Part shown: one piece after another, positions 25,493 through 37,161 of the stretch
Numbering within the stretch: position 1 is the stretch's first letter
Layout: every line of letters begins with the position of its first letter
Assembly: GCF_029227915.1 (NCBI RefSeq)
Contig: NC_079887.1
Span: 23,557,650 to 23,621,649, forward strand
Direction of reading: 5' to 3'
DNA length: 64,000 bases
DNA from: Hydractinia symbiolongicarpus
Lineage: Eukaryota > Cnidaria > Hydrozoa > Anthoathecata > Hydractiniidae
Notes under the pieces: model-generated
Databases searched by the model: none
Seen by the model: only the letters and a program-made list of their open reading frames with translations
Told to the model about the DNA's origin: nothing
Program-made: the position numbers and the translations under genes

Positions 25493-26644
25493 ATGTCTGC
25501 AGAAACAACCTGTCTGGAGGATGTTCTAGAAAAGAATCTGTCTGGTGGTGAACTTCAGGAGGTGCAAAGGATGCTGTATGGTGCACCAGTGCAAAAGCTT
25601 GACCTACCTGTCAGCGTCACTGAGAAAGCAAATGCAGAAAAATTCCAAGTTGCTGGATACAGTATTGCTGCACTATCTGAAGAAGAACGAAGACCGCGTA
25701 TTGTCCGAATTGGTGCCATTCAAAACCAAATTGTTTTGCCAACAGATCGCCCTATTCTTGAGCAGGTCAATGCACTGCATATGCGATTGAAAGTTCTTAT
25801 TGAGGAAGCAGGGAGTGCAGGAGTTAATGTTCTTTGTTTGCAGGAAGCTTGGACAATGCCATTTGCATTTTGCACACGAGAAAAGCATCCTTGGGCGCAG
25901 TTTTCAGAATCAGCTGAAGACGGGCCGACCACATTGTTTTTGCAGGACCTTGCAAAGACTTACAACATGGTGATTATTTCTCCAATACTAGAACGTGACG
26001 AAAGCCACCAGGATGTGTTATGGAATACAGCAGTTGTCATCTCCAACACTGGCAATGTGATTGGCAAGTCAAGAAAGAACCATATCCCACGTGTTGGGGA
26101 CTTTAACGAATCTACTTACTACATGGAGAGTGAGATGGGCCATCCAGTTTTTGAAACAGCCTTTGGGAAAATTGGCATCAATATTTGTTATGGACGTCAC
26201 CATCCTTTAAATTGGCTAGCGTTTGCTTTGAATGGTGCTGAGATTGTTTTTAATCCGTCTGCTACAGTTGGTGCTTTAAGTGAACCACTGTGGCCGATCG
26301 AGGCTCGTTGTGCAGCTATTGCAAATGGATACTTTACTGTAGCTATAAACCGTGTTGGAACAGAACAATTCCCTAATGAGTTCACATCTGGTGATGGTAA
26401 GCCCTCACATAAAGAGTTTGGTCATTTTTATGGATCAAGCTATGTAGCAGCTCCTAATGGTAGTCGTACACCTGGTCTGTCAAGAGTGCAAGATGGCTTG
26501 CTTGTCACCGAGGTAGACTTGAACCTCTGCCGACAAGTGAAGGATAAATGGGGCTTTCAAATGACGCAGAGATTGCCTATGTATGGGAAAACGATAACAA
26601 ATGCTACGAAAGATGATTTTAAAAGACAAATCGTGAAAGAGTGA
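25493..26644 (+). CDS. UPB1: Beta-ureidopropionase
   Basis: Intronless 383-aa frame, the same size as vertebrate UPB1 (384 aa). The enzyme is cytosolic and performs the last step of pyrimidine catabolism, converting N-carbamoyl-beta-alanine to beta-alanine, CO2 and ammonia. It is a nitrilase-superfamily fold with the catalytic triad visible as Glu118 (VLCLQEAW), Lys195 ([10 protein letters not shown]) and Cys232 (INICYGRHH), each one residue before the human positions. The start was chosen at 25493 because it gives the family length and follows a splice-acceptor-like site (ATATTGTAG, ending 25479) by 13 nt, as other genes here do; the frame is open further upstream to 25376 without family similarity. 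The gene is divergent from CLYBL. The lack of introns in a neighbourhood of split genes could mean an old retrocopy, but no flanking direct repeats or poly(A) tract are seen. Confidence 0.95.
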   Translation: MSAETTCLEDVLEKNLSGGELQEVQRMLYGAPVQKLDLPVSVTEKANAEKFQVAGYSIAALSEEERRPRIVRIGAIQNQIVLPTDRPILEQVNALHMRLKVLIEEAGSAGVNVLCLQEAWTMPFAFCTREKHPWAQFSESAEDGPTTLFLQDLAKTYNMVIISPILERDESHQDVLWNTAVVISNTGNVIGKSRKNHIPRVGDFNESTYYMESEMGHPVFETAFGKIGINICYGRHHPLNWLAFALNGAEIVFNPSATVGALSEPLWPIEARCAAIANGYFTVAINRVGTEQFPNEFTSGDGKPSHKEFGHFYGSSYVAAPNGSRTPGLSRVQDGLLVTEVDLNLCRQVKDKWGFQMTQRLPMYGKTITNATKDDFKRQIVKE

Positions 26645-27691
26645 GATCTGTTTATGTTTTTTTTCTTTATGTATCAACAGTATTGGTGTATATTGGAAAT
26701 GTTGTGATTGATTGATTTTTTTCTAGTAGTTTTTAGCGTGCAGCTATATTTATATTCGCATTTATATTTCAGTTAAGTTTACAAATATACAGTTATTTTT
26801 ATACAAATGGTAAGATTATATTGTCTTAGTGTTGCTGATAGCCACTTGGTGTTTTTGCTTTATTATTATTATTATTATTATTATTAGCAGTCTCGTATTG
26901 TTTGAATTTTGATTTTTGTTCCCTTTATCGACCATACCCAGATTTGAATCTAGTCTATTAATTTTGTTTATTTTGGTATTTCTTTCACGATTGCTATATT
27001 TGAATATATCTTATAATAATTAGCAATAAATACGAAATTTCATAAATAATCTTTTTCAATGATTATATATTATCTTAGTCATCAATCCTTCACATTTTGT
27101 TCGCCAATAAAGAACTATGGTTAGCCATTATTACTATCGGTCTCAGTAATCTGTTTTCACATGAGAAAACAAATGTATAAAGGAGAATATTGTCTTCCAT
27201 AGAAATAAATTTATTGCGGTACACCAAGGAGATTTAAACCTCATTTGTTACACATCTGTTTTTATAAGAAACATACTTTTGGGGTTCATGAATGTTTCTT
27301 AACTTTTAAAGATATTTTTTTTAAATTTATGGAATTAGTATTTACAATTTTCTCAGCCAGATTCCTGTCGATCTATTAATTTCATTTATTATCTTTTCAA
27401 CATTATGCAAGTTAGCAGTTGGAAGTATTAATAACCTCAGTCTCAAGTTAGGAAACATTGTTTTCAATGCATTATTAAATTTGGATTTTTCAGTTCCCAG
27501 TTTTAGTTGATTTTTTTTTGTAATATCTCCTAAACTCAACAAGTTTTATTTTGGACAAGTGACGAAATCCGAAATTTTTGAACCGATATTATATTTTGAA
27601 GCTGGTACTATATTATCAGTGTTTACAAGTAAAGTAGACAAACACATGATATACCTATGTTGATATTTTTTTTTAAATACAGTCAAAAAAA
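26645..27691. other. UPB1 3' flank and intergenic spacer
   Basis: A+T-rich, with a (TTA)n run at about 26864-26887 and several AATAAA-type signals (for example near 27025 and 27106). No gene recognised. The end contains the promoter or leader acceptor (ATACAG at 27677-27682) of the DUF2961 gene. Confidence 0.6.
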
Positions 27692-28792
27692 ATGATAGCA
27701 CTACATTTCCTGTTTGTCCTTCTTCATTATGCTGCATGTCAAATTGATGTCAATGACAATATGAAGAGTTTCAGTCATGCGCACAAAGTTGGTTCCTGTG
27801 TAGCTGGGAAGGAACAAATACTGTTCGAGAAACACAACGGACCTGGTGTGATTACAGAGCAATGGTTTGCCAGTACGACATGCTTCACCCCACAGACAAT
27901 CGTAAGGTATTATATCGACGATGATGAAACGCCTGCCATTGAGGTCAACTTGTATGTTATGCATGGAATGGGCGTGCAAGGTACGTCACAAACGGCGTGG
28001 GGTACCAAATGGATCGGGTACACAGCACTCGGTGGCGGACTGTATAATACAATACGAATTCCATTTCAAAAATCAATCACCGTCTCGTTTATTCCTGCTC
28101 AGAGTGGACCGTGGTGGTATATTTTGCGCGGAGTTGAAAATTACCCGGTGGTCATTGGGGACTTAAAATTACCATCTACGGCGAAACTTGTCGTTCGAAA
28201 ACTAGAAAATGTCACTCATCAGCTTTTCGATTATGTAAACTTAGCGCACAGCAGTAAAAACGGAATGTTGTTTTTTGTTACGTTGGACGCTCAGAGCGAG
28301 AGCTTTTTTTACCTGGAAGGTTGCTATCGTATACTCGTGGGAAATGACACTGCTGTACAGTACTTATCCTCTGGAACAGAAGACTTCTTCTTATCAGCGT
28401 TTTATTTCAATAACGGTTTATATCATACTGAACATTCTGGTTTGACCGATAGAGCTACACCTGGAAAGATGAGCGCGTATAAATTTTTCGTGGCAGATCC
28501 GATGTTGTTTAAGAATGGTTTTAATTTGATTTGGAGAATTGGAGAGGTAGTGTTTTCTTGTTTTAAAAAAGGTATTGTATACATGATATTTCCACAACTG
28601 CATGCGTCTTGAATTTGCTCGTTTTTTATTTTCTAGAAAAGAGATAATAATTGTTACCATGGCAGTCCAGAAAGATGTTACGTTCAAGATGGTGTCGCCC
28701 ATTGCGACGATAGATCTAGTGAAACAGCATACGAGGAAGCGCCAGGTTATCCGACCACGTTTACAAGTTACGTATGGTTTTATGAATGGTAG
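27692..28792 (+). CDS. Secreted DUF2961-family protein
   Basis: Two exons, 27692-28546 and 28637-28792 (stop TAG), join in phase 0 to give 336 aa. Residues 1-16 are a signal peptide (MIALHFLFVLLHYAAC). The body matches the DUF2961 family: WFASTTCFTP near residue 60, the acidic ETPAIEV strand, and the hallmark YLSSGTEDFFLSAF in the second half. DUF2961 proteins are beta-rich and related to carbohydrate-active proteins of bacteria and some invertebrates; activity here is unproven. The C-terminal exon is Cys-containing and ends YVWFYEW. A leader acceptor lies 9 nt upstream of the start. The gene spans the left breakpoint of a tandem duplication at 28239, so its 3' half is present again at 35355-35908. 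Confidence 0.85.
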
Positions 28793-29760
28793 ACATTTAT
28801 ATGGCTAATAATATATCCACTTTGCTTCTGCCCTGTTGGTTATTCGTTTTTACTGGCTAATGGTATTTACTGGAGGTATTTCATACTAAATTTAGGAAAA
28901 TAAATTCGCAGTTTTCTGCTTTTGTTTTTTTAACATCTGTAGCCTCCATTAAAAAAAAACGTTTGTGCGGATTTTTTTTAAATTTGTAAAAAATTTTTAA
29001 CAGGCTCAGAGTGAATATTTTACATAAAAAAATAAAAAAATTTAGTAATATTCAATCGAGTATAAACAATTGCAAATAAACAACTTTTGCAAAAATACTC
29101 GAAATTCGAAACTCGCAAAAATGAATACACATCGATTGAAACATTTGAAATTACGATACAAAAGAAAATGAGTTTTTTGTATTTTTTATTACTTTGATTG
29201 TTGTACCCTTTTCTATAAACATACCAACCCCCGGCTAGTTATTTCTCTATTATTTTATACAATAGGCCTATTGGCTTTAGCCTGAAATCCCAGCTCAATG
29301 TTTTTATAAACCATATTATAAAAAGTGTGTATTATTGTGAAATCTTCCTTACGTCCACGAACCTAACAAAATGGGTAATCAAGGAGTGTTAATAAAAGTG
29401 GCACTTTTTAAAATTTGAGTAAAAAAGAAACTGGCCGTTTAATAAAGCATTTATAGCACCGCCCACTGGCTATCTATTGTCGATTTGGTTTTCTCATGTT
29501 TGGTATGAAACATTTTAATGTAGAACGGTATTATGTTTATTCAAAATAATTTATGTTTTTTAAGTTTTGTAGAGTTTCGTGTAAAGAAATTGTTACACCT
29601 TAAAATATAGAGGTAATTTAAAATTTCATTGTTGACATGCACTAGGAGAAGGATTAATTTTTGTAAATATGAATTTTTAAGAGACTGTTTTTAAAAAAAA
29701 AAAAAAATTGCGTTGACCTATGACTTGTTTAAAAGTTTTCTTACCGGCAAAAGAAATTCA
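28793..29760. other. Non-coding spacer in unit 1
   Basis: A+T-rich spacer with several poly(A)/poly(T) runs, ending in a run of about 15 A at 29692-29707. No gene recognised. Its counterpart in unit 2 (35909-36834) differs by scattered substitutions and small indels. Confidence 0.6.
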
Positions 29761-29937
29761 ATGCTGGACAGCTTCACAATTAAATACATAGAAAACCTCT
29801 TTAAAATCGGAAAACCCGAGAGATGGACTGTTCGGAACCTGGATAATGTAACACACAAATCTTTGTGCCTAAAAGCTGACGCTAACATGAACATTGAGTT
29901 GCTTATGAAAACGTCTTTGGTTACACCGTATTTCTAA
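29761..29937 (+). CDS. Small open frame upstream of the 319-aa gene
   Basis: 58 codons from the first in-frame ATG; the frame is open back to 29713 without another ATG. The peptide includes KPERWTVRNLDNVTHK. I do not recognise it. It is kept open in both duplication units, and in unit 2 it carries an in-frame 42-bp duplication, which argues weakly for coding. It could be a separate small protein, a remnant, or a non-coding leader. Confidence 0.35.
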   Translation: MLDSFTIKYIENLFKIGKPERWTVRNLDNVTHKSLCLKADANMNIELLMKTSLVTPYF

Positions 29938-30040
29938 CTGCATTGTTGTTCGAACCTACAGAATACTCATTGCAAGAAAAAAAGTATCACAGGACCAAAA
30001 TAATGTATACCATTCTGTTTCTAGGTAAAAAAATTAAAAA

Positions 30041-31000
30041 ATGGCAGAAAAGTATGGCATTCAGACTGTGTGCGCGAAATTTTGTGAAATTGTTAAATCT
30101 TTTTACGAAAAAAAAAATGTCGCGAAAGATGATAAGTTATTTGTGCAGTTGATGCATGAAATGGCAGATGGTAACGCTAATGATGATGATGATGAGGAGG
30201 AGGAGGAGTATAAGCTGTTTAAAGATGACGTTATAACGAATTCTTTATATCCTGTCAAACCATTTTATCGTTGCTTAGCAACAAAGCTATTTCACTGGAT
30301 ATACAATGACATACATCCTTCTTGTTCTCATAGCCTGTTAGAGAATTTAAATGAAATTGAAAGTGATTTTAACACCAGTATCAAATATCGGGTAGAGAAA
30401 CTTCAAGAATTTATTAAAGTATGTGAAGCCACGTTTACGGCGGACAATGTGTGCGATGGGGTTGAGAAATGCTTCTGCGATAATACCATGGATTCATACA
30501 CTAGGATAACATGTCTTAAGAATATAAATACCACGCAGCTAGCCGTACACATGGATTTGACTAATGATCTACTTGCTCACCTAACCAAAGGTGATATTTT
30601 AAAGCTACTAGGATTTCGTAAAACAGTGGGTAGTCTTGAACAATTACCTCCAGACCTAGTAAATATCTGGACCTCGTATCAAGCGTTACATAATGTTAAC
30701 GCTAGAATAACCGTGGGTGCACGTGCATTAGCAAAACATTGCCATCGGAGTAAAGATAAGTGGTGGGGTGAAAGCACGGGAAATGAACATGCTAAAAATA
30801 GACATGCATTGATAATTTTACAGCGCATATTTAGAAATATAGTTTGGTTAAACATTCATGTATTACCTCATGAGATGCATGTGTTAGAAATACGGTGTAA
30901 AGAAGGTTACGGTTTGAGGTGGAGTCACGATGGAAAGTTTTTTCGAGGATTTTTAGAGCCTCAAATGCTGGATGGTCATAAAAATGGATGGGTTCATTGA
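30041..31000 (+). CDS. Conserved protein of unknown function, copy 1
   Basis: Intronless 319-aa frame. No signal peptide or membrane segment. In order: a Lys-rich start, an acidic run at residues about 45-56 (DDDDEEEEE), a central region with six to seven Cys around residues 130-160 (CFCDNTMDSYTRITC), a helical part, and a strongly patterned C terminus with EIRCKEGYGLRWSHDGKFFR and then GFLEPQMLDGHKNGWVH. That closing Gly/Arg-Trp/Asp-Gly and GFLEPxMxDGHxxGWxH pattern looks like a conserved domain I have seen in proteins without assigned function; I do not name it. The start follows a splice-acceptor-like site (GTTTCTAG ending 30024) by 16 nt. The 321-aa copy in unit 2 is about 94% identical, and the changes between them keep the frame open, so both are probably functional. 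Confidence 0.75.
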   Translation: MAEKYGIQTVCAKFCEIVKSFYEKKNVAKDDKLFVQLMHEMADGNANDDDDEEEEEYKLFKDDVITNSLYPVKPFYRCLATKLFHWIYNDIHPSCSHSLLENLNEIESDFNTSIKYRVEKLQEFIKVCEATFTADNVCDGVEKCFCDNTMDSYTRITCLKNINTTQLAVHMDLTNDLLAHLTKGDILKLLGFRKTVGSLEQLPPDLVNIWTSYQALHNVNARITVGARALAKHCHRSKDKWWGESTGNEHAKNRHALIILQRIFRNIVWLNIHVLPHEMHVLEIRCKEGYGLRWSHDGKFFRGFLEPQMLDGHKNGWVH

Positions 31001-34000
31001 TACACTTTTTTTAAATTCAATAATACAATGTTGTTTTTCTTTCTCATAGATTTAAATCCTGTAAATTCTCGATTTAACGCCCACTTACAAATTAACTTAT
31101 TACACGAAAACAACTAGTCAACTAATTAACGCAATCAAATACATAGGTTTCTCAAATAATAGTTCGCTTTAAAAAACATCTGTATATTTCAATGCATTTA
31201 TTTTTCATATGTTTCTTTTGCAAAATGCTTTTTAAAAATATAATTATATGATTTCGAGATCTTCTTTTTAATCTAGAAAGCGGTCAACAAAACATAAAAC
31301 GGAGAGATGGTGTGTTCTTTTTTTATTTCTAACTAATCAACGAAAGTCCTTGCAAGCGATATTTGAAATATATCAAGATTCGCGTTAAATAATGCAGTTT
31401 AAATATTTGTTTTTTAAATTCGCGTTTATTACCACCCACAAATATCGAAATTTATAAATTCGCGTAAATTTTTTGGTATCATAATTAATCCTGATTTATT
31501 AAGTTGACTACTTATTTTCATGTAATAAGGTAGTCCTCTTATCAGCGCAACATTTAAATAAACACATCCTGCGGATAATCGCCTCTGGTTGTCACTTAAA
31601 TTATTATTTTAAGCCAAAAGAGGCGCTTTTTTGATTTAACGAAGGCCAGCATTTTTATTTAAAAACCGATTCTTATATAAATTCATCATCACTCTTCTTT
31701 CTCCGGGGTCCCGGGCGCACAATTACAAAAAGACAAAAAAAAAGACGATTTTGTAAAAGCGCCCCTTTTGAATTGTTGGCTGTTCCATCCTATCTAAAAA
31801 GAAAGGAGGATGTTAGACGCCGAACCGAGCATTTACAGTATATAAATAAATATTACAATATTCAAATTAAAAGTTTTAAGATGGATGTGTAGATACGATA
31901 AACAAAATCCGAAAACTGCGAACATGGATGTAAAAAAATTTTCACCCTTTACGTTGTATATACTGGGTACGCTTGACATGTTTGTTGATTAGAGGTTCGC
32001 ATGTAGAATTTAGCAAAACCTTTACAGCGCTTCTTTTTGTCCCTTCCCAGCTTGCGTAGTTCATTTTGCAAAACCCCTTGATAACAGCTCCAATAGCAAC
32101 TGAAAAAGCTATCCTGGGAAAATAATCATTATAAATAAAAATTTACATGTGCTCAGAACAACAGCATTAATAATTTCCTTTTTTCTACATTTCACATCCT
32201 CTCAAAATGAATGATCCTGCCGTAACCAAAACATTAAGTTGTGACGAAGACTTTATACGTTAAAATATGACGAAACACAAAAAATTGGTGTAAAATTTAA
32301 ATTGATTTCTTCCAGTATTGATACATTATACTCACGTTCAGTGCAAGTCTTAAAAAAGGAACCAATTTGGTCTCCCTTACAAGGTAATGAACGCTGACAA
32401 GAAAAATTTACCTCTACAGCAAACACTATGAACAAGGTTGCAGAACCTTGGATTTTTGAAAGAAATATAATTGACTGATAATTTTTACATTCTGATGTCA
32501 CAACCAGTATATGTAAGCCCTCTGCTACGACTCCTACTTATAGTATTTATAGAAAACAACAGTATTTGACAAGCCTCAAAGTAGTAATAAATTTTAAAAA
32601 TAGAAACAAAACACGGAAAAAATTAACCGATACTAAAACCGATTACGTGTTTATTGATTACAGTCGTGGTAAAATTTGCGTGAGCAAGCAATAAATGTCA
32701 AAAATTGGAAAAGCAATTAGAATATGACTTTGTTTCTTTTGTTCTCGATTGTCTGAAAGCAAACAAACTGGAATTTTAAGAAACTTCAGATCAAATTGAG
32801 GGAAGAAGAAAAGGGGAGTATAGTGAAATAGGATAAACATCGGTGAAAACTTTTTTCTTTTTCTTTCTTTTCTTATAAATTTTCAAACAGTTCTTTATCC
32901 AAGAAACAAAAAGAGAGCTTTAAGTTATTCTAATAGGAGCAGAGACGATATATAGCAACTGAGAGCGCAGCAAAGACGATGAGATCGTAATCCCATGTGT
33001 TACCCGTTGTAAATTTTGGGAACAGGGTCGCATTGCTTCCTCCACCCTCAAAATTTGAAAAATGGAAAAATGATACTGAATAAACATTAATCTCCAATTA
33101 TCACAACCAAGAATGAAATTTTATGTTACATAAATTGTATTGTTTTTGAAGCATCTAATTGCTGAATTCTGACCATGCCTGGGTTTTCTTTTTGATTTTT
33201 TAAATTATGCCGAACTGGCTACACTCAAAAATTTTCCTTTGTACAGCCATGTTTAGGGCGTTTCCATTTCAAAAAAGTAATTAATTTTTCATTTTATATT
33301 ATAAGAATAAGATCACAAAGAAATGTCTTTATCTGGTTGCTCTAATAAAACTAAAAGAAGCCTAAAATAACAACATAAACATTTGGACTAAATTTGTTTC
33401 TACTAGCCTCGCATACTCGAGATTTCATACCAACAGGAAAATCCAACACGCGGAACATAAAATGCAAACGGAAACTAGATTGTAATAGATATTTAATTTT
33501 GTTTAATTTAAACTTTCCTTTTACTGCCAAGGTTTTTCCTGTCACATATTGTAACAGTTGCAAACCTATTTTTCCCACAAAAAGACTTCATTTTTGGTTA
33601 GGACACAATTCATTCGTTGGGACACACATGAGTATGAAAAAAGTATGTATTACACTTTTTGTTTAATAAACAACTAACTAATAAGCCACTAATACTGGGA
33701 TGTTAAAATTTTGTTAAGGCAAAGTTGTAGTAGTTGCAACCTTTAATTTATTTAACTTGACTATTTGAATTCCTATCTCATTTAATTCTTTCTTGATAAG
33801 GAATACATTCTGAAATAAATTGCATTAAATTTAATGATAGTTAGACGTCTATAAGTGTGTCTTTAATGGAAACTGAGAGCAATCAACGGGAGAGAAAAGC
33901 TATACAGATGTACAGTTAATACTTGTTCAAAGATTTCCGATTACAAGCTTTTCTTGTTTCATCAGCTAGAATTCAGCAACGACTTACCTTGTGGTATTAG

Positions 34001-35354
34001 TTATGTGAACTGCGTCCTCGCTATAAATCTTACAACTCTGCAGTATATGTCAAAACAAAGTGTATTTATAACTTCGTTACTAATTATAACATTAAAAATT
34101 GAACTATCAAAGGTTTTACAACTAGTGTGGAAAAATATGCAGTTTTTGTGACTTAAGTATTCCCAACCTTAGCAGTGTTCCATACTACAGATAAGATTAC
34201 CGTTAAACCTCTTTTGTTATCAGTGGTATTTTTAAATAAAAGTAACCCCCGTCTTTTACAATAATAGGATGCTACCACTGGCTTACAAAGATACAAACAC
34301 AGAGTATTAGACTATAGACAGGAATTTTTCTTGACTATCAAGAACATCTTTTAAGGAAAAAAATGTATTAAAACGGGTGATTGATGAGAAAAATTTTAAA
34401 TGCTAATTTGAAGACGAAAATCTATTTGGGATTCAGCCTTATTATTTATTACCATCATTCATTAAGCCTCCTAAAATTTATCATTCAGTATTTCTTTCAC
34501 TCCAGAGTGTCCCTCGTTTACAGGATCTCTCATTTAGAGCTATTATTACAGGGGATTCTCGTTGATAATTAAGTTTATCGAGAAAAAAAATTCCCGGAAG
34601 AAAAGTTGGATAAATGACACAAATAACAAGTGAATGTTTCGCGGAGTGCAATGATTGCCGGCATAAAACATTTTTGAAACCAAAACAGAAAAGTTGTTTT
34701 CATATAAAATTCGTTGGTTTCATCACAATTTATTAGTAAAATATAGTGTACAATGAAGTAATATTCAAAATTAGATTTAGACATTTTGTGAAAAATGTAA
34801 TCGCTCTGTGAGAACTGTTCTAAACAAAAGACCCTGGAATCGAGAATGTATCTCTGGAACATGCTCAGCCTCCGATAATATTTATAAAAAGGTGAGAGGT
34901 CTCGGTAGGGCTTAGCGTGAACTTGTCGTAACTTTCACTTGTACAAGAATTAGATAGATGATTTTCCAACCTCGCTCCCAGCGCCTGTTGCCTCTTTTCT
35001 ATAACCAAGACGGCGAGACGAACATGTTCGTATTTTCATATAATCTGGTCTGGGAAATATTCCAAGAACCACCTAATCAGGCCATAAATCATTTTTATTC
35101 CTAATGTAAAAATGCACAAAGATGTGTTTCCCTTTAAGTTGGTACTTCCGCCCCGCAGTTTTTTGAATAAGGGCGTAAGGAAGAGATAGATATCATACCA
35201 GTGTATTCAGTTTTAACTTCCCAGGGATAATCTTTTATAAACAAACAAAATCCACTTTGTCAAACGCACCAGGGAAAATTCCGACATTTTTTATACCATT
35301 ATGCCTACATTACACGCCCTTAGTGTGGCCATGGCTACGTGATGTGCGTTTGTT
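31001..35354. other. Non-coding remainder of unit 1
   Basis: About 4.3 kb without a recognisable gene; short frames such as 33351-33578 and 34575-34862 lack domains. The part after about 33207 is almost identical to the tail of unit 2, whereas the part before it is diverged. A short stretch near 34496-34560 resembles a pogo-type element end. Confidence 0.6.
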
Positions 35355-35908
35355 ACTTAGCGCACAGCAGTAAAAACGGAATGTTGTTTTTTGTTACGTT
35401 GGACGCTCAGAGCGAGAGCTTTTTTTACCTGGAAGGTTGCTATCGTATACTCGTGGGAAATGACACTGCTGTACAGTACTTATCCTCTGGAACAGAAGAC
35501 TTCTTCTTATCAGCGTTTTATTTCAATAACGGTTTATATCATACTGAACATTCTGGTTTGACCGATAGAGCTACACCTGGAAAGATGAGCGCGTATAAAT
35601 TTTTCGTGGCAGATCCGATGTTGTTTAAGAATGGTTTTAATTTGATTTGGAGAATCGGAGAGGTAGTGTTTTCTTGTTTTAAAAAAGGTATTGTATACAT
35701 GATATTTCCACAACTGCATGCTTCTTTAATTTTCTTGTTTTTTATTTTCTAGAAAAGAGATAATAATTGTTACCATGGCAGTCCAGAAAGATGTTACGTT
35801 CAAGATGGTGTCGCCCATTGCGATGATAGATCTAGTGAAACAGCATACGAGGAAGCGCCAGGCTATCCGACCACGTTTACAAGTTACGTATGGTTTTATG
35901 AATGGTAG
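35339..35908 (+). pseudogene. Truncated DUF2961 copy fused to a new start
   Basis: Unit 2 begins inside the DUF2961 coding sequence. Exon parts 35355-35662 and 35753-35908 reproduce the 3' half of the parent gene, including YLSSGTEDFF and the C-terminal exon with its splice sites. The signal peptide and first 180 or so residues are missing. The junction with the end of unit 1 supplies a chance ATG at 35342 (35339 also lies in frame), which adds only MCVCY before the DUF2961 sequence. It would make an unsecreted half-domain, so loss of function is likely. Confidence 0.8.
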
Positions 35909-36834
35909 ACATTTATATGGCTAATAATATATCCACTTTGCTTATGGCCTGTTGGTTATTCGTATTTACTGGCTAATGGTATTTACTGGAGGTATTTCAT
36001 ACTAAATTTAGGAAAATAAATTCGCAGTTTTCTGCTTTTGTTTTTTTTAACATCTGTAACCTCCATTAAAAAAAACGTTTGTGCGGATTTTTTTTAAATT
36101 TGTAAAAAATTTTTAACAGGCTCATAGTGGATATTTTACATAAAAAAATAAAAAAAATTAGTAATATTCAATCGAGTATAAACAATTGCAAATAAACAAC
36201 TTTTGCAAAAATATAATAAATACACATCGATTGAAACATTTGAAATTACGATACAAAAGAAAATGAGTTTTTTGTATTTTTATTACTTTGATTGTTGTAC
36301 CCTTTTCTATAAACATACCAACCCCCGGCTAGTTATTTCTCTATTATTTTATACAATAGGCCTATTGGCTTTAGCCTGAAATCCCAGCTCAATGATTTTA
36401 TAAACCATATTATAAAAAGTGTGTATTCTCGTGAAATCTTCTTTGCGACCACGAACCTAACAAAATGGGTAATCTAGGGGTGTTAATTAAAGTGGTACTT
36501 TTAAAAATTTGAGTAAAAAAGAAACTGGCCGTTAAATAAAGCATTTATAGCACCGCCCACTGGCTATCTATTGTCGATTTGGTTTTCTCATGTTTGGTAT
36601 GAAACATTTTAATGTAGAACGGTATTATGTTTATTCAAAATAATTTATGTTTTTTAAGTTTTGTAGAGTTTCGTGTAAAGAAATTGTTACACCTTAAAAT
36701 ATAGAAGTAATTTGCACTAGGAGAAGGATTAATTTTTGTAAATATGAATTTTTGAGAGACTGTTTTTAAAAAAAAAAGAAATTGCGTTGACCTATGACTT
36801 GTTTAAAAGTTTTCTTACCGGCAAAAGAAATTCA

Positions 36835-37053
36835 ATGCACTTGTTTAAAAGTTTTCTTACCGGCAAAAGAAATTCAATGCTGGACAGCTTTACAATTAAA
36901 TACATAGAAAACCTCTTTAAAATCGGAAAACCCGAGAGATGGACTGTTCGGAACCTGGATAATGTAACACACAAATATTCGTACCTAAGAGCTGACGCCA
37001 ACATGAGCATTAAGTTGCTTATGAAAACGTCTTTGGTTACACCGTGTTTCTAA
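36835..37053 (+). CDS. Small open frame with in-frame 42-bp duplication
   Basis: 72 codons from the first in-frame ATG. It is the unit 2 copy of the frame at 29761, extended because a 42-bp segment (LFKSFLTGKRNSM repeated) is tandemly duplicated at about 36797-36880. The reading frame is kept. Function not recognised. Confidence 0.35.
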   Translation: MHLFKSFLTGKRNSMLDSFTIKYIENLFKIGKPERWTVRNLDNVTHKYSYLRADANMSIKLLMKTSLVTPCF

Positions 37054-37161
37054 CTGCATTGTTGTTCGAACCTACAGAATACTCATTGCAAGAAAAAAAG
37101 GTATCACAGGACCAAAATAATGTAGCTATACCATTTTGTTTTTAGGTAAAAAAATTAAAAA

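Larger units (their letters stand above)
28239..35354. repeat. Tandem duplication unit 1 (7,116 bp)
   Basis: First of two direct units, starting in exon 1 of the DUF2961 gene (ACTTAGCGCACAGCAG) and ending GATGTGCGTTTGTT. It holds the DUF2961 3' half, the small open frame at 29761 and the 319-aa gene. Compared with unit 2 it has about 106 extra bp near 31654-31760 and 511 extra bp at 32691-33201. Confidence 0.95.

Noticed and set aside
29761-29937. Similarity of VRNLDNVTHK in the small frame to VRKLENVTHQ of the DUF2961 protein
   Set aside because: Limited to about ten residues and surrounded by unrelated sequence; treated as coincidence.
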